Positions 42,702 through 51,738 of a stretch of DNA of 64,000 nucleotides are shown here, piece after piece. Where the stretch lies: the NCBI GenBank assembly GCA_005116835.1, contig SWDM01000016.1:376351-440350 (forward strand), read 5' to 3'. A program made the position numbers and the translations under genes. The stretch comes from Nitrospira sp. (GTDB lineage: Bacteria > Nitrospirota > Nitrospiria > Nitrospirales > Nitrospiraceae). Within the stretch, counting starts at the first letter, position 1. Each line of letters opens with the position of its first letter. Below the pieces are notes generated by a model. The model ran no database searches, was not told the DNA's origin, and saw only the letters and a program-made list of their open reading frames with translations.

Positions 42702-43484
42702 TTAATAGTCAGGGCCGAGAAGGCCTTGATACCAATCGAGGAGCGGCTGGGCAAAAAACAGGGAAAGGAGAGCCCCCAACACAATGAAGGGACCAAAGGG
42801 AATATAGTCATCCCGTTTGATGACGTGCAGGGCGATCAAGCTGACGCCGATGATAGAACCGGCGAGCGAACCGATCATGATCGTGAGGAGGGCCGGCTTC
42901 CAACCAAGAAACGCACCGATCATCGCCAATAGCTTGATATCGCCACCGCCCATGCCTTCCTTCCCAAAGAGGTAGGGGCTCAACCAAGCCAAGAGCCAGA
43001 GGAGGCCGCCTCCCACGATAAGGCCAAGGACCGAGTTCATCCAATCCACCGGCAACACGGTCACTGCGCCTATCAGGCCTATCACAATTCCGGGCAGGGT
43101 AATGACATTGGGGATCATCTTATGGGTGAGATCCGTTCCTGTCACTACGACCAATGCCGAAAACAAGAGGGCATAGAGGGCTGCGGTCCAGGTCGGACCG
43201 AAGTACCATAAGATAGTGAGATAGCCGAGGGCGTTGGTCGCTTCGACGAGTGGATACCTGATGGAAATCCCCGTACGGCACGACCGGCAACGTCCCGCAA
43301 GCCACAGATAGCTCAGCAGGGGAATATTGTCGTAGAACTCAATTGGGTGAGAGCAGGAGGGACAATGGGAGCCGGGCCAGACGATCGATTCGCTACGAGG
43401 CAGTCTGAAGATACACACGTTGAGAAAGCTGCCTATCAGCGCGCCAAGAGTCCCAACCACGACATACATCGACCATTCTTGCAT
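42702..43484 (-). CDS. pilD: Prepilin leader peptidase / N-methyltransferase PilD
   Basis: A 260-aa inner-membrane aspartic peptidase that cuts the prepilin leaders and methylates the new N-terminus. The cytosolic methyltransferase part has the zinc tetrad CPSC and CRSC; the peptidase part has catalytic Asp residues in VTGTDLTHKMIPN and GMGGGDIKLL; eight hydrophobic segments. ATG 43484 is chosen; an ATG 19 codons earlier adds a basic stretch that does not resemble the family N-terminus. It is the first gene of the pilus region and would process all eight pilin-like proteins seen here. Confidence 0.95.
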   Translation of the reverse strand: MQEWSMYVVVGTLGALIGSFLNVCIFRLPRSESIVWPGSHCPSCSHPIEFYDNIPLLSYLWLAGRCRSCRTGISIRYPLVEATNALGYLTILWYFGPTWTAALYALLFSALVVVTGTDLTHKMIPNVITLPGIVIGLIGAVTVLPVDWMNSVLGLIVGGGLLWLLAWLSPYLFGKEGMGGGDIKLLAMIGAFLGWKPALLTIMIGSLAGSIIGVSLIALHVIKRDDYIPFGPFIVLGALLSLFFAQPLLDWYQGLLGPDY

Positions 43485-43702
43485 AATCGGCTCAGGATCA
43501 GACTCCGGCTCGAAACGCCGGGATTGCTTTGTCGCGCACATGAAATAAACTAGGTATCTTCACTGGATCCGACTTCCTATAGTTTACTTATGGCAAGGGA
43601 ATTCTTATAATCACTGCCTGCTTGGCGTTGGCCTATTCTTAGCTTGACTCAGGCAAGGTGGATTATACCGTACTATTTTTTTCGTCAAAGGAGAACATGA
43701 TA

Positions 43703-43984
43703 ATGGCACGGACTGCAAAGACGAAGCCCAAAACCAAGCCCTCCCTGGCCAACCTGACCCCGCCACCCCGCAAGAAGCGGCCTGAGTCGCTCACCAGTCG
43801 GGAAAAAGAGATTCTTGAGCTGATTTGGGCCGGGTTCAAAAATAAGGAAATCGGTCAACGGCTCAAGATCAGCGTCAAGACCGTCGAGGCGCATCGGGCC
43901 AACATGATGAAGAAGATGCGTGTGTCGAACACGGCTCAGCTGCTCAAAACCGCGATCCAAGACGGGACGATCAAGATTCGGTAG
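43703..43984 (+). CDS. LuxR-type HTH protein without a receiver domain
   Basis: A 93-aa basic protein. Lys/Pro-rich N-terminus (TAKTKPKTKPSLANLTPPP) then a LuxR/GerE helix-turn-helix: LTSREKEILELIWAGFKNK and EIGQRLKISVKTVEAHRANM. There is no REC or sensor domain. Start ATG 43703 lies 9 nt from AGGAG; another ATG at 43697 leaves too short a spacer. It is divergent from pilD, so it may regulate the pilus genes, and its 3' end overlaps the convergent rlmB by 14 bp. Confidence 0.85.
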   Translation: MARTAKTKPKTKPSLANLTPPPRKKRPESLTSREKEILELIWAGFKNKEIGQRLKISVKTVEAHRANMMKKMRVSNTAQLLKTAIQDGTIKIR

Positions 43985-44816
43985 ACGGAGTCTCCGGCGC
44001 AACATTCTTGCGCCGCTGGCGCACCGCTTCGAACAGGGTGACGGCTGCAGCGGCTGAGACATTCAACGACTGAATACGGCCTTGCATCGGAATCCTGATG
44101 CGGTCATCGCACTCCCCCAACACACCTGGGCGAAGGCCTTCTCCCTCCCCTCCTAATACCAGCGCGATCGGTCCGGTCATGTCGATGTCTGTATGGAGCT
44201 TTGCCGCTTGGGGGTCCACACCATAGACCCACAGGCCTTCCTCTTTGAGATCCTGAATCAGACGAATCAGATTGCCCACGCGCGCGACGGAGATATGATC
44301 GAGCGCTCCAGCCGATACTTTTGCCACCACCGAGGTCAGGCCGACTGCGCGGCGCTCCGGAATGAAGACTCCATGGACACCAGCCGCTTCGGCTGTCCGC
44401 AAAACCGCTCCTAAGTTGTGCGGATCTTCGACCCCGTCAAGGAGCACGAGAAACGGCTTCTCCCCTCTGGTCTTCGCCCGCTCGAGAATCTGCTCCGTCG
44501 TGTCGTAGGATTTCGCGGCGATGAGGGCGATCACGCCCTGGTGATGTCCGCCAGGCGCCAAGCGATCGAAAGCAGCCGGAGGCTCGATGTGAACCGGAAC
44601 TCCCTGCGCCTTGGCCAGCTGGACAAGATCGTGGAATTGCCGATCCGTGCGGAGGACAAGAAGGCGCTGCAAGGACCGCGTGCCGGCGCGCAACGCTTCA
44701 CGCACCGCATGCAGCCCGTAAATCAGTTCCGGAGAACTATCGCTTCCACCGGCTGGTGCCGTCGGGCTTGTCTTCGATGACAATTCCTTGGGATGCGAGG
44801 AACTTTCTAATCTCAT
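43971..44816 (-). CDS. rlmB: 23S rRNA (guanosine-2'-O-)-methyltransferase RlmB
   Basis: A 281-aa SpoU/TrmH-family enzyme. An N-terminal substrate-binding domain (LIYGLHAVREALRAG) is followed by the SPOUT knot: LDGVEDPHNLGAVLRTAEA, IALVLGGEGEGLRPGV and SLNVSAAAAVTLFEA. It 2'-O-methylates G2251 (E. coli numbering) of 23S rRNA. The start is uncertain because the gene begins inside the 3' end of cysS; ATG 44816 gives an 80-bp overlap and the conventional length. It is the last gene of the surE-dedA-cysS-rlmB group. Confidence 0.93.
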   Translation of the reverse strand: MRLESSSHPKELSSKTSPTAPAGGSDSSPELIYGLHAVREALRAGTRSLQRLLVLRTDRQFHDLVQLAKAQGVPVHIEPPAAFDRLAPGGHHQGVIALIAAKSYDTTEQILERAKTRGEKPFLVLLDGVEDPHNLGAVLRTAEAAGVHGVFIPERRAVGLTSVVAKVSAGALDHISVARVGNLIRLIQDLKEEGLWVYGVDPQAAKLHTDIDMTGPIALVLGGEGEGLRPGVLGECDDRIRIPMQGRIQSLNVSAAAAVTLFEAVRQRRKNVAPETPSTES

Positions 44817-46245
44817 CGGCTTTTGGAAAGTTCTTCTTCTTTTTTGCATCGAGACGCTCCGCGATCTGTTGTTCGATCTGTTCATCCGAGAGTGCCGTGC
44901 GGGGTTGAAAGAATTTTGGCTGCACAAGTCCCGGATCACCGCCCAGTCCCTCCAACCGACCGATTCGGATCGGAATGTCGGGAGCAGGTATGTTTCCGAA
45001 TTGCCACTTGTCCAATTGAAGTAATCCCAGCACATTACCTAACCGACGAAACTCCTTTTTAGCAGTGTCTTGTGCTTCAGTTGAGAGGCCCTGACTCAAC
45101 AATTTATTGACGTCGCTTTTCAAGCGCTGTAGTTCCGCAATGGCCATCGGCGTGTTGAAATCATCATCCATCGCCTCATTAAATGCTACCTTACATCGCT
45201 CGATCACTCCCGTGAGCCCCTTGTCAGCCGTGGTGCTTTCTTCTTTCTCATGAAGACGCTTAAACAGATCGTAGAACCCATTCAACGCATTCTTTGCTTC
45301 TTCTATACTCTTATCTGAAAAATCCAACGGGCCTCGATAGTGGGTCGCGAGGAGAAAATACCGCAACATCTCCCCGGTTTCTGCCTCAGGCCATTTGGAC
45401 TTCTCGAATATTTCACGAATTGTGAAGAAGTTCCCCAGGGACTTGGACATCTTCTCCTGGTTGATCTGCACAAACCCGTTATGGACCCAGTAACGAGCGA
45501 ACTCCTTACCGGTAGCGCCGCAAGACTGAGCAATTTCGTTTTCGTGATGGGGGAAGATCAGATCCATCCCCCCGCCATGAATGTCGAACGTTTCACCGAG
45601 GTGCTTCATGGACATAGCCGAGCATTCGATGTGCCAGCCGGGGCGCCCTGGACCCCAGGGGCTCTCCCATGAGGGCTCACCAGGCTTGCTGCTCTTCCAA
45701 AGCGCGAAATCCATCGGATGGCGTTTTCGTCCATCCACTTCTACCCGCGCGCCTGCCTGCAAATCCTCAAGCTTGCGTTTCGAGAGACGGCCATAGGGCT
45801 GGTATTTTTCAACCTGGAAGTAGACATCGCCGGCTACTTCATAGGCGAGGCCTTTCTGAATCAGCGTCCCGACCAGATCAATAATCTCGACCATATGCTC
45901 AGTCGCTTTGGGTTCTTCCGTCGCCCGTCTGATTCCGAGCTTCCCCATATCCTGATAGTAGGCCTCAATGAACTCGGTAGTGATTGTGTCGCAGGACACA
46001 TTTCGTTCATGCGCCCGCTTGATGATCTTGTCATCAACGTCGGTGAAGTTCTTGGCGAACTCAACCTGGTACCCGCTGAACTCGAGATATCGCCTGATCA
46101 CGTCGAATACGAGCGCGCTGCGCGCATGACCGATATGGCAGTAGTCGTAGACGGTCACGCCACAGACATACATCCGCACAGACATCGGCTGGAGCGACTG
46201 AAACGGCTCTTTCTTCCCCGTGAGGGTGTTGTAGATCGAGAGCAT
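44737..46245 (-). CDS. cysS: Cysteinyl-tRNA synthetase
   Basis: A 502-aa class I aminoacyl-tRNA synthetase. Zinc-site Cys in YVCGVTVYD, HIGH-type motif CHIGHARS near residue 35, GWHIECSAMS near 204, HHENEIAQS near 232 and KMSKSLGN near 266 are all present; C-terminal DALR helical domain and a Cys-specific tail follow. It charges tRNA-Cys. It lies 9 bp downstream of dedA and overlaps rlmB. Confidence 0.97.
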   Translation of the reverse strand: MLSIYNTLTGKKEPFQSLQPMSVRMYVCGVTVYDYCHIGHARSALVFDVIRRYLEFSGYQVEFAKNFTDVDDKIIKRAHERNVSCDTITTEFIEAYYQDMGKLGIRRATEEPKATEHMVEIIDLVGTLIQKGLAYEVAGDVYFQVEKYQPYGRLSKRKLEDLQAGARVEVDGRKRHPMDFALWKSSKPGEPSWESPWGPGRPGWHIECSAMSMKHLGETFDIHGGGMDLIFPHHENEIAQSCGATGKEFARYWVHNGFVQINQEKMSKSLGNFFTIREIFEKSKWPEAETGEMLRYFLLATHYRGPLDFSDKSIEEAKNALNGFYDLFKRLHEKEESTTADKGLTGVIERCKVAFNEAMDDDFNTPMAIAELQRLKSDVNKLLSQGLSTEAQDTAKKEFRRLGNVLGLLQLDKWQFGNIPAPDIPIRIGRLEGLGGDPGLVQPKFFQPRTALSDEQIEQQIAERLDAKKKKNFPKADEIRKFLASQGIVIEDKPDGTSRWKR

Positions 46246-46254
46246 AGCTGGCTA

Positions 46255-46890
46255 TTACCCCTGAGTGACGCGGCGCTTCGGCCAATGGGACCAGAGAAAA
46301 TAACCCACGGCGAGCGCCAGGAAAAGGCCAATCACGATATCAAACTGATGGAAGTAGTCCCTCAGATGTTCCCACTGCTCTCCCATCTTCACGCCGATAT
46401 AGGCCAACAGATAGCACCAGGGCAAGGCGCCGAGGAAGGTGTAGAGCATGAACCGATAAATATTCACCCTGGCAATGCCGGCAGGCAACGAGATGAAGGT
46501 CCGGACGACCGGAAGCATCCGGCTGAAAAATACGGCCGCATCGCCATATTTTGCAAACCATCGATCCGCCATCTCGATGTCTTTTTTCGACACCAACACA
46601 TAGGGCCCGTAACGCTCGACAAAAGGACGACCGCCCCACACACCGGCGTAGTAGGCCACAATCGAACCGGCGACATTCCCGATGGCGCCGGCCAATGTCA
46701 CGCCCAGCATCGTGAACTGTCCCGTCGCCACGAGATACCCGGCAAAGGGCATGATGATTTCGCTGGGCAAGGGGATACAGGCGCTCTCGATGGCCATCGT
46801 GATGAAGATGCCGGTATAGCCGAAGGTCGAAATCATCGACACGATAAACCGGCTGAGCTCCGTAATGATCGCTTCGATCAGATTCCCCAC
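46255..46890 (-). CDS. DedA family membrane protein
   Basis: A 211-aa protein of the DedA/SNARE-associated family with several membrane segments and the family features ESACIPLPSEIIMPFAGYL near residue 34 and FFSRMLPVVRTFISLPAGIAR, whose Arg in FSRMLPVVR is essential in homologues. It is implicated in recycling of undecaprenyl phosphate or lipid scrambling and supports envelope homeostasis. The start is a GTG at 46890. It lies 6 bp after surE. Confidence 0.94.
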   Translation of the reverse strand: MGNLIEAIITELSRFIVSMISTFGYTGIFITMAIESACIPLPSEIIMPFAGYLVATGQFTMLGVTLAGAIGNVAGSIVAYYAGVWGGRPFVERYGPYVLVSKKDIEMADRWFAKYGDAAVFFSRMLPVVRTFISLPAGIARVNIYRFMLYTFLGALPWCYLLAYIGVKMGEQWEHLRDYFHQFDIVIGLFLALAVGYFLWSHWPKRRVTQG

Positions 46891-46896
46891 AAGGCC

Positions 46897-47700
46897 CTAG
46901 CTCCTCTGTCTGCCCTTTGCTTTCGATGAACCTGCCGCCAAGCGTACATTCGTCCGGCTCACCGTTTCCCACTTCCGGAATCGATCCAAGACTCCGTGAT
47001 TCGTCGTATCGAGGTGAATCGGGGTGAGAGACACCGCTCCCTGTTCAAGCGCCTCATGGTCTGCATCCTTACTTCTGCTCCACGACACACGGGTTCCGGC
47101 AATCCAATAATAGGTCCTGCCATGGGGATCGACCTTTTCAACGATTGGATTGTCGAAACGCCTGCGGCTGAGACAGGTGACTCGGACTCCCGTGATCGAC
47201 CCGAACGGCCGATTGGGAATATTGAGATTCACGAGCGTTTCATCCGGCAGCCCCTCTTTCAGAATCAAGCGAGCGATCCGGACTGCATATCGAGCCCCGG
47301 CATCGAAATAGAAATGATCCTGGCCCTCCTGTGAGACAGCCATGGAAGGGACCGCGAGAATCGTGCCTTCCATCGCCGCCGAAACAGTCCCGGAATACAA
47401 CACATCGTCGCCCAGGTTCACTCCTCGATTGATTCCCGACACGAGGAGATCTGGCCGTATCGGCATCAGCTTCAGTACCGCGAGATTGACGCAATCGACC
47501 GGTGTGCCGCTGACTGCGTAGACCCTCGTCCCGCGCTGCTGAACTCGCAGAGGTTTATGGAGAGTCACCGCATGCGCCGCCGCAGTCCGCTCACGATCCG
47601 GCGCGATCACCCATACCTCGCCCACTTTCGACAAGGCCTTGGCGAGCGCCGTCAGACCAGGCGAGTCAATCCCGTCATCGTTGGTAACCAGAATGCGCAT
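46897..47700 (-). CDS. surE: 5'/3'-nucleotidase SurE
   Basis: A 267-aa metal-dependent survival phosphatase. Motifs MRILVTNDDGIDSPG at the N-terminus (metal ligands Asp8, Asp9), VSGINRGVNLGDDVLYSGTVS near 93 and AVSQEG match SurE. It dephosphorylates nucleoside monophosphates and short polyphosphates. First gene of the surE-dedA-cysS-rlmB unit. Confidence 0.96.
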   Translation of the reverse strand: MRILVTNDDGIDSPGLTALAKALSKVGEVWVIAPDRERTAAAHAVTLHKPLRVQQRGTRVYAVSGTPVDCVNLAVLKLMPIRPDLLVSGINRGVNLGDDVLYSGTVSAAMEGTILAVPSMAVSQEGQDHFYFDAGARYAVRIARLILKEGLPDETLVNLNIPNRPFGSITGVRVTCLSRRRFDNPIVEKVDPHGRTYYWIAGTRVSWSRSKDADHEALEQGAVSLTPIHLDTTNHGVLDRFRKWETVSRTNVRLAAGSSKAKGRQRS

Positions 47701-47715
47701 GGCGTCTTCAGGAAC

Positions 47716-47738
47716 AAAAAAAGCTGCCGGCGGCAGCT
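47716..47738 (-). terminator. Intrinsic terminator for tRNA-Pro
   Basis: On the minus strand, AGCTGCCGCCGGCAGCT forms a hairpin (AGCTGC stem, five-base loop) followed by seven T. It lies 69 bp downstream of the tRNA-Pro gene and 15 bp before the surE start, and separates the two transcripts. Confidence 0.85.
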
Positions 47739-47750
47739 CTCCATTTCAAT

Positions 47751-47795
47751 GCTGAGCGCTGAGAAACAACCGTCCCATTCGTCTCAGCGCTCAGC
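47751..47795. repeat. Inverted 7-bp-period pair downstream of tRNA-Pro
   Basis: GCTGAGCGCTGAGA (47751-47764) and TCTCAGCGCTCAGC (47782-47795) are perfect 14-bp inverted repeats separated by 17 bp; internally each is built from 7-bp steps. It lies between the tRNA and its terminator. Confidence 0.8.
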
Positions 47796-47806
47796 ACTAT
47801 GTATAT

Positions 47807-47883
47807 TGGTCGGGGCGAGCCGATTTGAACGGCCGACCACTCGCACCCCAAGCGAGTACGCTACCGGGCTGCGCCACGCCCCG
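47807..47883 (-). tRNA. tRNA-Pro (anticodon GGG)
   Basis: Seventy-seven bases on the minus strand. Acceptor stem CGGGGCG pairs with CGCCCCG, the 3' end ACCA is encoded, the D-arm starts GCGC-AGCCCGGTA, the anticodon stem is CTCGC/GCGAG with loop TTGGGGT giving anticodon GGG, and the T-arm has GGCCGTTCAAATCGGC. All four stems form. It reads CCC and CCU codons. Confidence 0.97.
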
Positions 47884-47973
47884 ACAGGCTCTCTTCAACT
47901 CCACCGGCTCCTGCATTGTCTCCCTGACCATGGTTGGAATGCAACCGGTTGGGAATACACAACGGAACCGGTA

Positions 47974-48324
47974 TTAATCAGAATGCGAATCCAAAACCTT
48001 GAGAATGGCCTGGAGGTTCCCCCGCAGTTTCTGCGCGAGCTCCTTGGGGCGCACCCGCTGGCTTGCAACCCTGCCTCGCCTGGCCCAATATCGCTTGACG
48101 CCTGCAAGGGTATGCCCCTCTTCATAGAGCATCCGCTTAATCTCCAATACCGTTTCAACTTCTTGCCTGACATAGAGCCGTTGATTCCCACGACTTTTCT
48201 TGGGTTTAAGAAACGGAAATTCTGACTCCCAAAACCGTAACACGTAAGCCGGTAGCTTGGTAATTTGGCTGACTTCACCGATTTTGTAAAAAACCTTGCT
48301 GCCCAGCCTGGGCTCGTTTCCCAT
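47974..48324 (-). CDS. MerR family transcriptional regulator
   Basis: A 116-aa regulator with an N-terminal MerR winged helix-turn-helix: [20 protein letters not shown] near residues 12-31, then [22 protein letters not shown]. The dimerisation helix and C-terminal part are short and lack the Cys residues of metal-sensing MerR proteins, as in the small form located beside ihfA in several bacteria. The ligand and targets are unknown. It follows ihfA by 42 bp on the same strand. Confidence 0.92.
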   Translation of the reverse strand: MGNEPRLGSKVFYKIGEVSQITKLPAYVLRFWESEFPFLKPKKSRGNQRLYVRQEVETVLEIKRMLYEEGHTLAGVKRYWARRGRVASQRVRPKELAQKLRGNLQAILKVLDSHSD

Positions 48325-48366
48325 GACCGGTCCTCGTGGTGGGATAAGTAAAGGTGATTGAATGTG

Positions 48367-48642
48367 CTATGAATTGACGTACTTCTTAAATACTTGACTG
48401 GGACGAAAGGTCACCACACGGCGAGGCGTGATTCCTATTTCTTCTCCGGTCCGAGGGTTCCGGCCCTTTCGCGCCCCTTTGCTGCGCACCACAAAGTTTC
48501 CGAACCCGGCAATCTTGACCGACTCTCCCTTGTGCAACACTTCTTTCAACATATTCAGCACGAGTTCGACGATATCAGCAGCTTCGTTCTTTGAAATACC
48601 GACCTGCTTGTAGATTTCGTTTGCGATATCTGCCTTTCGCAT
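48367..48642 (-). CDS. ihfA: Integration host factor subunit alpha / HU family protein
   Basis: A 91-aa DNA-bending protein. GFGNFVVRSKGARKGRNPRT near residues 46-65 is the arm region with the intercalating Pro within RNP, and VTFRPSQVFKKYVN is the C-terminal signature of IHF-alpha. It compacts and bends DNA in replication, recombination and transcription. It is followed by a MerR regulator, an arrangement common for ihfA. A sigma-70-like promoter lies upstream. Confidence 0.93.
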   Translation of the reverse strand: MRKADIANEIYKQVGISKNEAADIVELVLNMLKEVLHKGESVKIAGFGNFVVRSKGARKGRNPRTGEEIGITPRRVVTFRPSQVFKKYVNS

Positions 48643-48722
48643 GCTTTCCCCTCCGACAACCGAACAAACTATTCAAACGATGAGCCCATGCTCTCCCCAT
48701 GAACGAGTAGCAGTTTCGTCAT

Positions 48723-48751
48723 AAGTTACGTGAGGTTATAAGACCTGTCAA
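48723..48751 (-). promoter_or_regulatory. Candidate sigma-70 promoter of ihfA
   Basis: On the minus strand a perfect -35 TTGACA is separated by 17 bp from TAACTT, a poor -10 match. It lies about 80 bp upstream of the ihfA start codon in the gap after cimA. The -10 agreement is weak (3 of 6). Confidence 0.45.
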
Positions 48752-48780
48752 GAAGAAAGATGCTGAATCTCCTGCCCTGC

Positions 48781-50433
48781 TCATTCATCCTTGGCCAACA
48801 ACTTGTATTCGATACTATCTGCCAATGCTTGCCAACTTGCTTCCATGATGTTCTCAGACACGCCGACAGTACCCCATTTATCCTTATGGTCTCCCGACTC
48901 GATCAATACCCGGACTTTGGACTCAGTCCCACGATTGGCCGATAACACTCGCACTTTGTAGTCGAGCAGTTTGACTTCCCGGAGTTGCGGATAGAACTTC
49001 TCCAATGCCTTTCGCAAGGCATGGTCGAGTGCATTGACCGGACCCTCACCAATCGCCGCCGCATGTTCCACCACTTCACCGACCTTCACCATCACTGTCG
49101 CCTCAGACGATGAGGCGCCATGGTCGCGTTTTTTCTCAACAATGACCCGAAAACCCAAGAGTTGAAATGCCGGCTTATGCGTCCCCATCGCCTTTCGCAT
49201 GAGCAACTCAAAGGAGCCCTCCGCTGCCTCAAACTGGTAACCCTCGCTTTCACGTTCCTTCAGAGTATCGATCAATTCCTGCAACTTGGCATGGCCCTTG
49301 TCCAATTTGATTCCATAGGCCTCGATCTTTTCCAGCAACCCACTCCGTCCGGCCGCGTCCGATACCAGCACCCGTTGGCGGTTGCCAACCAGCCCCGGGT
49401 TCACATGTTCATAGGTCGCGGGGTTTTTGAGCACCGCGTGGATATGCACTCCGCCCTTATGCGCGAAGGCTGAATCTCCCACATAGGGCTGGTGCTTATT
49501 GGGCATGAGGTTCGCGATCTCGCTCACGAATCCCGAAACCTGCTTGAGATGACTCAACCGGTCTCGCAACGCAGGACGCTTCATCTTCAGCTCAAGATTG
49601 GGAATAATCGAACAGAGATTGGCATTGCCGCACCGTTCGCCGATCCCGTTAATCGTCCCTTGCACTTGCACCACACCGGTTTCAATAGCCACCAGCGAAT
49701 TCGCGACGGCCATTTCGCAATCGTTATGGGCATGAATCCCCAAAGGCACCGCGCACTCCCGCCGGACGACCTGGCAGATCTCTTTGATTTCCCAGGGCAT
49801 CGATCCGCCGTTCGTGTCGCAGAGGATCACCCGTTCGGCTCCGGCCAATACAGCTTGCCGAATGGTCTCCAGCGCGTAGTCCGGATTCGTCTTATATCCG
49901 TCAAAGAAATGCTCCGCGTCATAGAACACCCTCCTGCCCTTCGAGCGGAGATGGGCTACGGAATCGCTGATGAGTTCGAGATTCTTGACCAGGGAAATTC
50001 CGAGCGCATCGGTCACGTGCAGCGACCAAGTCTTTCCGAAGAGCGTAATGATCGTGGTTTCCGCCTCTAGCAACGCCAGGATATTCGGATCCTTCTGTAC
50101 CGTATTGCTCGATTTTCTCGTGGCCCCGAACGCCACCACCGTCGCGGTCTGTAACGGAACGGTCTTGATCATTCGGAAGAACTCGATGTCTTTGGGGTTC
50201 GCCCCCGGCCAGCCGCCTTCAATGAATTGGACCCCCAACCCATCCAGCTGTTGGGCGACCCGAACCTTGTCTTCTGCCGAGAAACTGACATCCTCGGCCT
50301 GAGCCCCATCCCGTAACGTCGTGTCGTAAATTTCCAGCGCTGCCTGTTTGGCGGCAGGCGCATGCGCGCCGGACGACGCAGAGCCGGCTGGCTTGCCTCG
50401 CGAAGATCGTGGTGGTAAAGATTTTCGAGTCAT
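48781..50433 (-). CDS. cimA: (R)-citramalate synthase
   Basis: A 550-aa two-domain enzyme of the HMG-CoA-lyase-like TIM barrel type: YDTTLRDGAQAEDVSFS near residue 37, FYDAEHFFDGYK near 170, IHAHNDCEMAVANS near 230 and GERCGNANLCSI. The C-terminal LeuA-type regulatory domain is present. Within the isopropylmalate synthase relatives, the DGAQAED form marks the TIGR00977-type citramalate synthases, which condense pyruvate and acetyl-CoA for the threonine-independent route to isoleucine. The N-terminal 30 residues are a low-complexity leader. ATG 50433 lacks a clear Shine-Dalgarno. It ends the aspartate-family operon. Confidence 0.92.
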   Translation of the reverse strand: MTRKSLPPRSSRGKPAGSASSGAHAPAAKQAALEIYDTTLRDGAQAEDVSFSAEDKVRVAQQLDGLGVQFIEGGWPGANPKDIEFFRMIKTVPLQTATVVAFGATRKSSNTVQKDPNILALLEAETTIITLFGKTWSLHVTDALGISLVKNLELISDSVAHLRSKGRRVFYDAEHFFDGYKTNPDYALETIRQAVLAGAERVILCDTNGGSMPWEIKEICQVVRRECAVPLGIHAHNDCEMAVANSLVAIETGVVQVQGTINGIGERCGNANLCSIIPNLELKMKRPALRDRLSHLKQVSGFVSEIANLMPNKHQPYVGDSAFAHKGGVHIHAVLKNPATYEHVNPGLVGNRQRVLVSDAAGRSGLLEKIEAYGIKLDKGHAKLQELIDTLKERESEGYQFEAAEGSFELLMRKAMGTHKPAFQLLGFRVIVEKKRDHGASSSEATVMVKVGEVVEHAAAIGEGPVNALDHALRKALEKFYPQLREVKLLDYKVRVLSANRGTESKVRVLIESGDHKDKWGTVGVSENIMEASWQALADSIEYKLLAKDE

Positions 50434-50491
50434 AGGGGGAACGATATCAGGAGCGGGACGAACCTGTCGAGACTCACCTCGCCGAAATCCT

Positions 50492-51733
50492 CTACTTCGA
50501 GTTTCGCTCCCCCGCCGGGGACTGGTCCAACCCGAACGCGGTATGGAGCGAACGCATCGCGAGTTCGGCGTACTTCTCGTCGATGACACAGGAAATCTTG
50601 ATCTCCGACGTGCTGATCATGAGGATGTTCACCCCTTCCTGCGAGAGGACTTCGAACATCTTGGCTGCGACTCCCGAATGGGAACGCATCCCGACGCCGA
50701 CCAGCGACACCTTCGCGATCGCCTCGGTGACCGCGACCGATTTGGCATCGATCCCTTTCGCCACTTCTTGAATCAGCGGCAGGGCTTTCTTGATATCTGC
50801 CCGTGGAATCGTGAAGGAAATATCCGTCATGCCGGACTGGCTCATGTTCTGGATGATCATATCCACATTGATGTTGGCCTTGGCTACAGGCCCGAAGAGC
50901 TTGGAGGCGATACCTGGCTTGTCCGGCACACCCACAATCGTAATCTTGGCCTGGTTTCGATCGCCGGTCACTCCGGACACTGCGACCGCTTCCATATCTT
51001 CATCTTCACGCGTCACGAGCGTCCCCTTTCCTTCTTTGAAGCTGGAGTTCACCTCTACCGGCACATTGAACTTCGCAGCGAACTCAACGGAGCGGCTCTG
51101 CAGCACCTTGGCCCCCAGGCTGGCCATTTCCAGCATTTCTTCATAGGCAATCTTGTCGATTCGCCGGGCCGCCGGCACGATATTCGGGTCCGAGGTGTAG
51201 ACCCCGTCGACATCGGTAAAAATGATGCACCGGTCTGCTTTCAATGCCGCCGCTAATGCAACGGCTGTGAGATCGGATCCCCCCCGCCCCAACGTCGTGA
51301 CATCCGATTGCTCGTTGATTCCCTGAAAACCCGCAACCACGGGAATCACCCCGTTGAGCAGAACCTCACGGATTCGATCGGCGCTCACCCGAGTAATACG
51401 CGCCTTCGTATGGGCGCTGTCGGTCATGATCCCGACTTGACGTCCCGTAAAGGATTGGGCATCCAGTCCGCGAGCCCGCAGGGCCATCGCCAGCAAGGCA
51501 ATGGTCACACGCTCTCCGGTCGACAGTAACATGTCGAGTTCTCGATCGTCCGGCAGCGAGGCGACTTCGTGGGCCAACCGCATCAACCGATCCGTCTCTC
51601 CACTCATCGCGGATAACACAACCACGATGCGATTGCCGTCTTTATGAGCCTTCTCGACGCGATCCGCCACGCGGTGGATCCGCTCGATCGTGCCCACCGA
51701 TGTCCCCCCGTATTTCTGAACGATCAGCGCCAC
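50492..51733 (-). CDS. lysC: Aspartate kinase
   Basis: A 413-aa monofunctional aspartokinase: [13 protein letters not shown] at the N-terminus, [30 protein letters not shown] near residue 148, [15 protein letters not shown] near 175, and two C-terminal ACT domains ([14 protein letters not shown] and [16 protein letters not shown]) for lysine or threonine feedback. It catalyses the first step of the aspartate family pathway. It starts 5 bp from the AP-superfamily gene and 58 bp before cimA. No lysine riboswitch is seen upstream. Confidence 0.97.
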   Translation of the reverse strand: MALIVQKYGGTSVGTIERIHRVADRVEKAHKDGNRIVVVLSAMSGETDRLMRLAHEVASLPDDRELDMLLSTGERVTIALLAMALRARGLDAQSFTGRQVGIMTDSAHTKARITRVSADRIREVLLNGVIPVVAGFQGINEQSDVTTLGRGGSDLTAVALAAALKADRCIIFTDVDGVYTSDPNIVPAARRIDKIAYEEMLEMASLGAKVLQSRSVEFAAKFNVPVEVNSSFKEGKGTLVTREDEDMEAVAVSGVTGDRNQAKITIVGVPDKPGIASKLFGPVAKANINVDMIIQNMSQSGMTDISFTIPRADIKKALPLIQEVAKGIDAKSVAVTEAIAKVSLVGVGMRSHSGVAAKMFEVLSQEGVNILMISTSEIKISCVIDEKYAELAMRSLHTAFGLDQSPAGERNSK

Positions 51734-51738
51734 GTCCC

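Noticed and set aside
45718-46929. 403-codon plus-strand open frame
   Set aside because: It lies antisense to cysS and dedA, both clear genes; no ribosome-binding site or motif.
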